DNA from: a bacterium UBP14_UBA6098
GTDB taxonomy: Bacteria; UBP14; UBA6098
Assembly (NCBI GenBank): GCA_002428525.1
Contig: DIWU01000013.1
Coordinates: 1 to 31,417 of the forward strand
DNA length: 31,417 nucleotides
Reading direction: 5' to 3'
Shown: piece by piece, positions 25,681 through 31,417 of the stretch
How the letters are laid out: each line of letters begins with the position of its first letter
Position numbering within the stretch: position 1 is the stretch's first letter
Notes under the pieces: model-generated
What the model was told of the DNA's origin: nothing
What the model saw: only the letters and a program-made list of their open reading frames with translations
Database searches by the model: none
Position numbers and translations under genes: made by a program

Positions 25681-26529
25681 TTATCTTTTTTGTAATAAGC
25701 GTAATCGCACAAAACGCGAGCCTTCGGGAATAGAGGGAACCTCGGCCCAAAAAAGAACCTCGATATCCGCGCTTTGGGTTTTCAAGAAATCTATGTCGGA
25801 TAACTTGACGAGGATAAGCTTTCGTTCAGCCGGCCCGAGCAGGAAGTTGTCCGCCGGAACGGAGAACTTCGAGGCGTCGCCGGCCTCGAAGCCGGGACTG
25901 AGCGAGATCGCGACTGCCTGAGAACTCGGCTCGATAGACCCGATTCGACATTGAATGGAGTGAAGGACTGTATCGTTATTAGTGACAGCGATTAAGCCTG
26001 AGCCGCTTTCGTCGAGTTCGAGCACCGAGGGCGATATCGAGATCGGCAGGCCGCCGGTCGGCGAGCCATCGTGCGATTCCATCTCGAGCAGGTAGTTAGC
26101 GACAATCGCGGATTGAATATTGCCGCTCGAGCCGTCCTGAGAAACCCAAAGCTGAACCATGAAGCGCCGATTATAAAGCGATGAGTCCGCCGGTATATCG
26201 GCGATCAAGCGCCGGACCGCGGGGGAATCCTTTGAAATATAAATCGGCTGTTCGCCCTCGACGACGAAGAACCCCTCGGGGATATTCTCGAATCCGGCGA
26301 TCGGGTCGCGAATGATCTGCCCCGGCGAAAGCACTCGCGCGACGAGGTTCATCTCGGACTCCCCCTCGCTCGGGCTGAGAACCAAAGGTATCCCAAGATC
26401 GGTGGCCTTTCCGACGGGGATATCGCGGGCGACAAAAACCGCGGGGCTCATCCGAACCGCGAATAGCCCACCGGAAAAAAAAAGGGCGGCGCAGATAGCG
26501 CGCCGCCCATGTTTGCACAAGCTCGTCAC
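25681..26529 (-). CDS. Secreted protein with PapD/ASH-like beta-sandwich
   Basis: This protein has 282 residues. GTG at 26529 overlaps the upstream stop as GTGA (26526-26529), so it is preferred over the in-frame extension to 26571. The N-terminus (basic, then A-I-C-A-A-L-F-F-S-G-G-L-F-A) is a signal peptide. Residues ~160-260 resemble a pilus-chaperone or ASH-type sandwich: S-I-S-P-S-V-L-E-L at the start, then N-N-D-T, and a later P-A-D-N-F-L-L-G-P-A-E-R-K strand. The similarity is by pattern only. It follows two small secreted paralogues and may bind or assemble them. Confidence 0.8.
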   Translation of the reverse strand: MTSLCKHGRRAICAALFFSGGLFAVRMSPAVFVARDIPVGKATDLGIPLVLSPSEGESEMNLVARVLSPGQIIRDPIAGFENIPEGFFVVEGEQPIYISKDSPAVRRLIADIPADSSLYNRRFMVQLWVSQDGSSGNIQSAIVANYLLEMESHDGSPTGGLPISISPSVLELDESGSGLIAVTNNDTVLHSIQCRIGSIEPSSQAVAISLSPGFEAGDASKFSVPADNFLLGPAERKLILVKLSDIDFLKTQSADIEVLFWAEVPSIPEGSRFVRLRLLQKR

Positions 26530-27068
26530 GGGGCGGTGGCAACCACGAAAACCAAGATTTCGTGAGCGCATCCATCCGAGACTGTAGTAGGAGCAGTTAA
26601 TTTCGAGTAAAGCCGGAAATCCTCCTCCGGGTCCGCGGAAAAGACGAGGTCCGCGCCGGCAGGGTTGGTGCCGTCGTAAATATTATAGGTCACCGGCGGG
26701 GCGCCCACCGTTCCGACGCCCATCTCGAGGACATAGGTGTCCGCACCGCTCGCGGCGCCGGGTGTCCATGCCGTCGGAGTGCCGATTCCGCAGGCCGCGG
26801 GGGCCGCGGAGGTGCTATAGGCCTTGAAATCCAGATCGATATTGCTCTGGTTCTTCACGAGCACCTGTTGAGTTCTGGACATAGTCGATGTCGCCGCGGC
26901 GTTGAGGTTTCCTATCGCCCAACCGGGATAGGTTACAAGGTCGGCGGAATCGCGCAATGCGAAATCGACGAAATTGACCGTCACCGTGATCGAAAAGCTC
27001 TCCGAGGCTTGGCCGTAAAGCGCACCCGCGGCGAGCATTGCGAAAAGGATCATTAAGGTTTTCTTCAT
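26526..27068 (-). CDS. Small secreted beta-rich protein, paralogue A
   Basis: This 180-residue protein has a signal peptide (MKKTLMILFAMLAAGALYGQ) and GGAGG 4-5 nt before the ATG. The mature protein starts with S-F-S-I-T-V-T-V-N-F-V-D-F, is rich in Ala, Thr and Ser, and is predicted to be all-beta. It matches the next entry in the opening strand motif, a central N-x-S-N-I-x-x-D segment, and the terminal strand region Y-S-K/Y-G-W with A-P-T. Function is unknown; small exported subunits of this look often form surface layers or filaments (inference). It is translationally coupled to the PapD/ASH-like gene. Confidence 0.83.
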   Translation of the reverse strand: MKKTLMILFAMLAAGALYGQASESFSITVTVNFVDFALRDSADLVTYPGWAIGNLNAAATSTMSRTQQVLVKNQSNIDLDFKAYSTSAAPAACGIGTPTAWTPGAASGADTYVLEMGVGTVGAPPVTYNIYDGTNPAGADLVFSADPEEDFRLYSKLTAPTTVSDGCAHEILVFVVATAP

Positions 27069-27109
27069 CTTCCCTCCATTTAGGATGTTAAGTAAACGTT
27101 CTAACTATA

Positions 27110-27673
27110 TCAAAAATCGGGGCTTAGGCCTGCCGATGGCGCGATAGTGAATCTACCCAAAAGGCGATGCCTTTCGCCCATAACCCCCTCAGTCGGTGCG
27201 ACGAACCAGCCGTAAAGGTAGCGGTTCGTTCCTGCAAAAACGTTCTCGTCGATTAGCGTCGGGGTGGAGGAAACGATTCGGGAGTCGGCAAACTCGGGAG
27301 CGACGGGGGGCGAGGAATAGGGCGCCCACCTCAGAACAAAGGCGTTCACGCCGGGGATGATCGAGGGTGACCAGCTATCCCAGAGTGTGTCGGGCGAGGT
27401 GCTGTCCGGATTGTCCGAAACCTCGAAATACACATCGATCGGGATATTGCTCCGATTAACGAGTTTAACAATCTGATCGTAATCGGTGGAAGTTGTGTCT
27501 CCGAGGGAAACTGAGGAAGCCCACCAAGCTAAATAATTCCCTCCGGCGATGTATTGCAAGTCGAACTCGAGGTAGTTAACTGTGATAGTGATGGAAAAAT
27601 CGTCGCTCTCGGCAAATGCCGGTTGAATTGATATGGTCAGAATTAGAAGGATAATCGCGAAAAAATATCTCAT
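27110..27673 (-). CDS. Small secreted beta-rich protein, paralogue B
   Basis: This 187-residue protein starts at ATG 27673; a GTG at 27691 adds six residues without a better ribosome site. The signal peptide ends near A-F-A-E. The mature start D-F-S-I-T-I-T-V-N-Y-L-E-F parallels paralogue A, as does N-R-S-N-I-P-I-D later. No cysteine is present in the mature protein. It precedes paralogue A by 41 nt. The upstream gap (27674-27793) is AT-rich and likely holds the promoter, but no box pair is convincing. Confidence 0.8.
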   Translation of the reverse strand: MRYFFAIILLILTISIQPAFAESDDFSITITVNYLEFDLQYIAGGNYLAWWASSVSLGDTTSTDYDQIVKLVNRSNIPIDVYFEVSDNPDSTSPDTLWDSWSPSIIPGVNAFVLRWAPYSSPPVAPEFADSRIVSSTPTLIDENVFAGTNRYLYGWFVAPTEGVMGERHRLLGRFTIAPSAGLSPDF

Positions 27674-27793
27674 ATTAAAAAAAACGCGCACACAAGTTTA
27701 AAACAGTTTTATAAAATTTATCTAAAAATATCTCATTTTCAATCAAGAATTAGAGCATGGGCATGATTGCGGTGTTGAGAAATAGCCGAATCC

Positions 27794-28165
27794 TTAGAGT
27801 TTAACTTTATCCTTATGAGTGGCGATTCCGATTATCACCAAAATTAAGGTGATCACCGCGAGGGCGATCAGCGGACCGCCTATCTGCCAAAGCCCCGGGC
27901 CGGAAGAGATATACCACACCCCGATACGCCGCAGCACCTGTATTAACAGCGAGGCCCCGAGGCTAACCAATAGGTATTTTATTATATGCTTACCGATCGG
28001 TTCGAAGGCGAGGATGCCGGTTAAAATCACCAGCACATCTGTCACGAAGCGTTTTAAATCGTATGATACATGCTTTGCAATCAACACCTCGATGACGCCG
28101 ACCCAAATAGCCGCGATGACAAATTGAAGCCAGTAAACTCTAATCGTTCGCTTGGATTTTCCCAT
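27794..28165 (-). CDS. Small membrane protein after dnaJ
   Basis: I do not recognise a family. It has 123 residues with a basic N-terminus (M-G-K-S-K-R-T-I-R) and four hydrophobic segments (~10-30, 40-57, 62-80 and 92-115). Its ATG is separated from the dnaJ stop by 1 nt, so it belongs to the hrcA-grpE-dnaJ transcript. A role in the heat-shock response is suggested only by position. Confidence 0.75.
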   Translation of the reverse strand: MGKSKRTIRVYWLQFVIAAIWVGVIEVLIAKHVSYDLKRFVTDVLVILTGILAFEPIGKHIIKYLLVSLGASLLIQVLRRIGVWYISSGPGLWQIGGPLIALAVITLILVIIGIATHKDKVKL

Positions 28166-28166
28166 A

Positions 28167-29315
28167 TTAACCTAAGAGGTCCTTGAGGCGCGAAAAAAGG
28201 CTCTCGTCCTCGTGCTCCGAGGCGTGGCCTTCGTCGAAACTCGCGAGTTCCTCATATAGTTCTTTTTCCCTTTTCGAGAGTTTTGCCGGTGTTCGGACGA
28301 AGGCGGTGACTATCAGATCCCCTCTCGCCCTTGAATTAATGATAGGTAGGCCGAGATGCTTCATTCGAAAGGTCTGTCCGAATTGGGTTCCAGAGGGTAT
28401 TTTTAAGCTCCTTTTTTCGCCGTCGAGGGTTGGAATATCGACCTCGTCGCCGAGGGCTACCTGCGAGAACGACAACGGCAGTCTATAAAAAAGGTCATTT
28501 CCGCGGCGGTTGAAACGTTTGTCGGGAAGCTCTTTGAAAAAAACGATCAAATTCCCGGGCGATCCGCCGGCGATACCCGCGTTGCCTTTGTTCTCGATAA
28601 CGAGGTAGTTTCCCTCCGAAACACCGCGGGGGACATCGAACTCGACGGATTCGCTACCGTCGATGCGCCCCTCACCGGAACACTTTGGGCAGTATGCACT
28701 GACTGTATAGCCCAAGCCACCGCATTCCGGGCATGTGACGATAGTGGACATAGAACCGAAGAGCGTGTTTCTGACCGTGCGTTTTTGGCCGGAGCCGCCG
28801 CAAGAGGCGCAGGGTTTTTCCTTCGCGCCGGCGGGAATCCCCGAGCCGCCGCACTCCTTGCAAACCACCTTTTTAGTAAGCTTTACAGTCTTGTGAGCGC
28901 CCTTGAGTATATCCTCGAGGCTGACCTCGACAGTCAAGCGCAGGTCGTTGCCCTTTCTGCTTCGAGAGGCCCTTTCTCTCTGGCCGAAACCGCCTGTGAA
29001 AAACCCTCCGCCAAACGAATCCCCGCCGTTGAATGCTTCCATAAACATCCTGAGCGCGTCCGAGATGTCGAAACCTCCCATGCCTGCGAAGGGATCGCCG
29101 TTTCTGCCGGTAGTTCCATAGGCGTCGTATTGCCTGCGTTTATTCGGATCGGACAGCACGGAATATGCTTCAGATAGCTCCTTAAAACGATTCTCCGCGT
29201 CGGGTTCCCTGTTTGTATCCGGATGGCATTCCTTGGCTCGTTTTCGATATGCGCTTTTGATCTCGTCTTCGGAAGCCCCTCGCTCCACTCCGAGTATTTC
29301 GTAGAGGTCTCTCAA
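28167..29315 (-). CDS. dnaJ: Chaperone DnaJ (Hsp40, type I)
   Basis: This is the co-chaperone that stimulates DnaK ATPase and binds unfolded clients. It has 382 residues with all type I domains. The J domain has H-P-D at 31-33 and is followed by a Gly/Phe-rich linker (~70-112). The zinc centre has four C-x-x-C-x-G-x-G motifs (Cys 152/155, 169/172, 195/198 and 209/212), and the C-terminal substrate domains are complete. Start is TTG at 29315, overlapping the grpE stop as TTGA (29312-29315). No dnaK is in this block. Confidence 0.97.
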   Translation of the reverse strand: MRDLYEILGVERGASEDEIKSAYRKRAKECHPDTNREPDAENRFKELSEAYSVLSDPNKRRQYDAYGTTGRNGDPFAGMGGFDISDALRMFMEAFNGGDSFGGGFFTGGFGQRERASRSRKGNDLRLTVEVSLEDILKGAHKTVKLTKKVVCKECGGSGIPAGAKEKPCASCGGSGQKRTVRNTLFGSMSTIVTCPECGGLGYTVSAYCPKCSGEGRIDGSESVEFDVPRGVSEGNYLVIENKGNAGIAGGSPGNLIVFFKELPDKRFNRRGNDLFYRLPLSFSQVALGDEVDIPTLDGEKRSLKIPSGTQFGQTFRMKHLGLPIINSRARGDLIVTAFVRTPAKLSKREKELYEELASFDEGHASEHEDESLFSRLKDLLG

Positions 29316-29857
29316 CTCTGAGCTTCCTCTCCGGTATTTTTAGTTTCGCTAACAATAACCTTTGCCGGCCTTATCAAGCGGTCGCCGCAACGGTAGCCCT
29401 TTTGGAGGATTCCAACGACAGTATTTTCCGCGCAGTCCGAGGGGAGAAGTGCGACCGCTTCGTGAAGTGCCGGGTCGAACTCGTCGCCCACCTCGCAAAC
29501 CGTGCTTATGCTCTCGGACTTGAGCAAGTCGGAGAATTGCTTGTGAATGAGCTGAATCCCTTCAATGAGCGATTCCTGCGAGAGGGGTTCCTCGGAGCGC
29601 TCTATCGCCCTCTCGAAGTTGTCGAGGACCTCGAGTATCTTCAGGATTAAAGCGTCGCGCGCCGCGGAGACCATCTCGCCGAAGTTCTTTGTCTGTCGCT
29701 TTTTGTAGTTGTCGTATTCAGCCGCGAGACGGAGATATGCCTCGTTGAGGCGTTCTTTCTCGGTCTGAAGGGATACAACTTCGTCATGAAGGCTCTGAAT
29801 CTCTTCTGAATGATCTTCTATGTCGCCAGTTTGTTTTTTAGTTTTTTTCTCAGACAT
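29312..29857 (-). CDS. grpE: Nucleotide exchange factor GrpE
   Basis: This protein releases ADP from DnaK. It has 181 residues, with the usual acidic/Lys-rich head, a long coiled coil (~15-85), and a C-terminal beta domain with the family signature G-D-E-F-D-P-x-x-H-E-A followed by G-Y-x-x-x-x-R-L-I-R-P-A. The start ATG at 29857 has GGAGGAG just upstream. It follows hrcA by 12 nt and is coupled to dnaJ by a TTGA overlap. Confidence 0.97.
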   Translation of the reverse strand: MSEKKTKKQTGDIEDHSEEIQSLHDEVVSLQTEKERLNEAYLRLAAEYDNYKKRQTKNFGEMVSAARDALILKILEVLDNFERAIERSEEPLSQESLIEGIQLIHKQFSDLLKSESISTVCEVGDEFDPALHEAVALLPSDCAENTVVGILQKGYRCGDRLIRPAKVIVSETKNTGEEAQS

Positions 29858-29869
29858 ATCTCCTCCGAT

Positions 29870-30874
29870 CTAATTTCTAAAGGCCTTCGATAAGGCGTTT
29901 CCAGCATAGATCAGTAAACTCGAAGCCTTGGAGTAATCCATACGAATCGGCCCGATGATGCCAATTATCCCCCGGCTTTTCTCGTTGTTGAATTCATAGG
30001 TGACAATCGACATTTCTTCGATCGAACCGCTAACAGCTATATTTAAGGGTTCTCCGCGGGAAACAGCGAGCAGTTTGCTCAGATTAGAGCGATTTTCGAG
30101 CAATGAGAAGAGGCCGCGAAGACTCTCGCCTTTGCTGAATTCGGGTTTTTGCAGAAGACCGCTCGTGCCTGAATAATATAGGCTTTCCTCTTCATCGAAA
30201 TGAAAGATAAAGTCCGCCGAGGACACGAGGCGCAGGAGGAAGGCCTCTTTGATGCTGAGGACGTCCTCGAAGCGCCGCTCGATATTCGCGCGAATCTCCC
30301 CGAGCGTCCGCCCCGAGAGGCGCTCGTTGATGAGGTCGATGACGACGGAGAGCCTACGGAAATCGATATTGTGTGCGAAACGGAGAGGCACACTCTTCAC
30401 GATACCGTTGGTCGTTGAGACTACAAGCGAGACCTCCACCGGCGAGGTGGGGATATAGTCTATGCGAAAGAGTTTCAGGTCTTGGCCATGCGGAGCGAGG
30501 ATAATTCCCAACTGGTTGCTTAGATGCGCGAGTGTCCGCGCCACGCCCTCGAGAAGCTCGCCCGAGTCGGTATAGAAGCTCGACAGCGAGGCCTCGATTG
30601 CAGTTTTTTCTTGATCGCTGAGGCTTACTGGGCTCATCAGAGCGGCGACATAATAGCGGAAGCCCTCTTTGGTCGGCACTCTGCCGGCGCTGGTATGCGG
30701 TTTTTCGATGAGGCCGAATTCCTCGAGCTCGGCCATGGTGTTTCGAATCGAGGCCGAGGAGAGGGCAAAATCGAGCCTCTCGGCGAGGGCCTTGCTTCCG
30801 ACCGGATGCGCGGTCTCAACGAAGACCTCGACGAGGTTTTTCAAAATAAGAGATTGTCTATCGTTGAGTTTCAA
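29870..30874 (-). CDS. hrcA: Heat-shock repressor HrcA
   Basis: HrcA represses groE and dnaK operons by binding the CIRCE inverted repeat and needs GroEL to fold. This copy has 334 residues. The N-terminal winged helix (~1-70) includes L-N-D-R-Q and the conserved S-x-A-S-I-R-N-T-M-A-E-L-E segment, followed by T-S-A-G-R-x-P-T. The ligand-sensing domain follows. The start is TTG at 30874; no ribosome site is visible and an in-frame stop lies just upstream, so it may be translated weakly. It is directly downstream of groEL; no CIRCE element lies in the groEL-hrcA gap. Confidence 0.96.
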   Translation of the reverse strand: MKLNDRQSLILKNLVEVFVETAHPVGSKALAERLDFALSSASIRNTMAELEEFGLIEKPHTSAGRVPTKEGFRYYVAALMSPVSLSDQEKTAIEASLSSFYTDSGELLEGVARTLAHLSNQLGIILAPHGQDLKLFRIDYIPTSPVEVSLVVSTTNGIVKSVPLRFAHNIDFRRLSVVIDLINERLSGRTLGEIRANIERRFEDVLSIKEAFLLRLVSSADFIFHFDEEESLYYSGTSGLLQKPEFSKGESLRGLFSLLENRSNLSKLLAVSRGEPLNIAVSGSIEEMSIVTYEFNNEKSRGIIGIIGPIRMDYSKASSLLIYAGNALSKAFRN

Positions 30875-30893
30875 AATCGATAAGGTGAATTAA

Positions 30894-30911
30894 GGGGGGC
30901 TTTCGCCCCCC
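30894..30911. terminator. GC-rich hairpin between groEL and hrcA
   Basis: A perfect 7-bp stem (GGGGGGC / GCCCCCC) closes a 4-nt loop, which reads GAAA on the minus strand. On the transcribed (minus) strand it is followed by TTAATT, a poor U-tract, so it may act as an attenuator or mRNA processing/stability element. This would lower hrcA-grpE-dnaJ expression relative to groEL. Confidence 0.65.
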
Positions 30912-30928
30912 CTTTTCGGTGATACTAA

Positions 30929-31417
30929 TTAATACATTCCCATTCCGCCGCCGCCGGGCATCTGCGGTGCGGGCGCCTCTTTTTCCGGGATCTCGGTGAC
31001 GAGGCATTCGGTCGTCAGAAGGAGCGACGAGATCGAGACCGCGTTCTGAAGGGCGATGCGCACGACCTTGGTCGGGTCGATAACACCTGCGACAAAGAGG
31101 TCTTCGAACTCTTCCTTGTCGGCGTTGAAGCCGAAGGCGCCCTCATTCTGCTTGATCGTGTTGACGACCACGCCGCCGTCGTGGCCGGCGTTCTCCGCGA
31201 TGAGGCGTGCCGGCTCTTCGAGGGCCTTGCGCAGGATACGGATAGCGACATTGGCGTCGCCATCGAAGGCGAGCTCGTCCAGAGCCGGAAGGCAACGGAT
31301 CAGCGTGACACCGCCGCCGGGGACGATTCCCTCTTCGACAGCCGCGCGAGTGGCGTGAAGGGCGTCCTCGACGCGGGCCTTTTTCTCCTTCATCTCGGTC
31401 TCGGTGGCCGCGCCGAC
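30929..31417 (-). CDS. groEL: Chaperonin GroEL, C-terminal part (5' end beyond window)
   Basis: The last 162 residues of the 60-kDa chaperonin are in the window, entering at V-G-A-A-T-E-T-E. The intermediate/equatorial domain signature E-E-G-I-V-P-G-G-G and the segment V-V-R-I-A-L-Q-N-A are present. The tail ends with the typical Gly/Met repeat G-G-G-G-M-G-M-Y. The frame is open to the window edge; an internal ATG at 31393 is not the start. It is transcribed toward hrcA. Confidence 0.98.
   Translation of the reverse strand, partial: VGAATETEMKEKKARVEDALHATRAAVEEGIVPGGGVTLIRCLPALDELAFDGDANVAIRILRKALEEPARLIAENAGHDGGVVVNTIKQNEGAFGFNADKEEFEDLFVAGVIDPTKVVRIALQNAVSISSLLLTTECLVTEIPEKEAPAPQMPGGGGMGMY

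Noticed and set aside
26526..27673. WxL-domain cell-wall cluster
   Set aside because: Gene sizes and order are suggestive, but the W-x-L motifs are not present and the organism appears diderm.

Overview
The window reads as chromosomal DNA of a diderm (Gram-negative-type) bacterium. It carries a patatin-POTRA-Omp85 outer-membrane protein, lipoprotein-type signals and many Sec signal peptides. The long Cys-containing surface protein with PKD-like modules, and the style of the secreted hypotheticals, resemble the Fibrobacteres-Chlorobi-Bacteroidetes (FCB) neighbourhood, probably an uncultured candidate phylum. That placement is inference; no rRNA is present. No tRNA, CRISPR array, insertion sequence or phage gene was recognised. 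There is no gene-free stretch over 300 bases; the longest is 3956-4227 (272 b). Almost everything is on the minus strand; only the antiporter/EIIA pair and the rdgB/glcD pair are on plus.

Layout. 1-3955 (-): the first ~1318 residues of a giant secreted multidomain protein that runs off the left edge. 4228-6311 (+): a CPA2-type cation:proton antiporter followed by a PTS EIIA / PII-like protein, a likely ion-transport and regulation pair. 6308-12554 (-): a four-gene operon with overlapping or near-touching genes, encoding a secreted 12-copy 26-residue-repeat protein, an SDR oxidoreductase, a secreted HEAT-repeat protein and a patatin-Omp85 outer-membrane protein. 12706-19508 (-): a probable five-gene operon with a good sigma70-like promoter, encoding a terpene-cyclase-fold protein, a histidine phosphatase, a putative lipoprotein, a large STAND-like NTPase with helical repeats, and ApbE. 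19704-21428 (-): a GAF-PAS-DHp-receiver protein with no kinase ATPase domain.

21576-23572 (+): rdgB and a GlcD-type FAD oxidase, translationally coupled. 23569-25603 (-): a DUF1573 lipoprotein, a cupin, a membrane protein and a small secreted/membrane protein, closely packed. 25681-27673 (-): three secreted proteins, two of them paralogues, the third with a PapD/ASH-like beta-sandwich. 27794-31417 (-): the heat-shock block groEL (partial) - hrcA - grpE - dnaJ plus a small membrane protein; dnaK is absent here.

Genes are very tightly packed: seven NTGA start/stop overlaps and two convergent gene pairs that overlap by 4 nt at their stops. The least explained parts, and the best candidates for something undescribed, are the 26-residue-repeat/HEAT/patatin-Omp85 operon, the STAND-NTPase operon, and the three-gene secreted-protein cluster.
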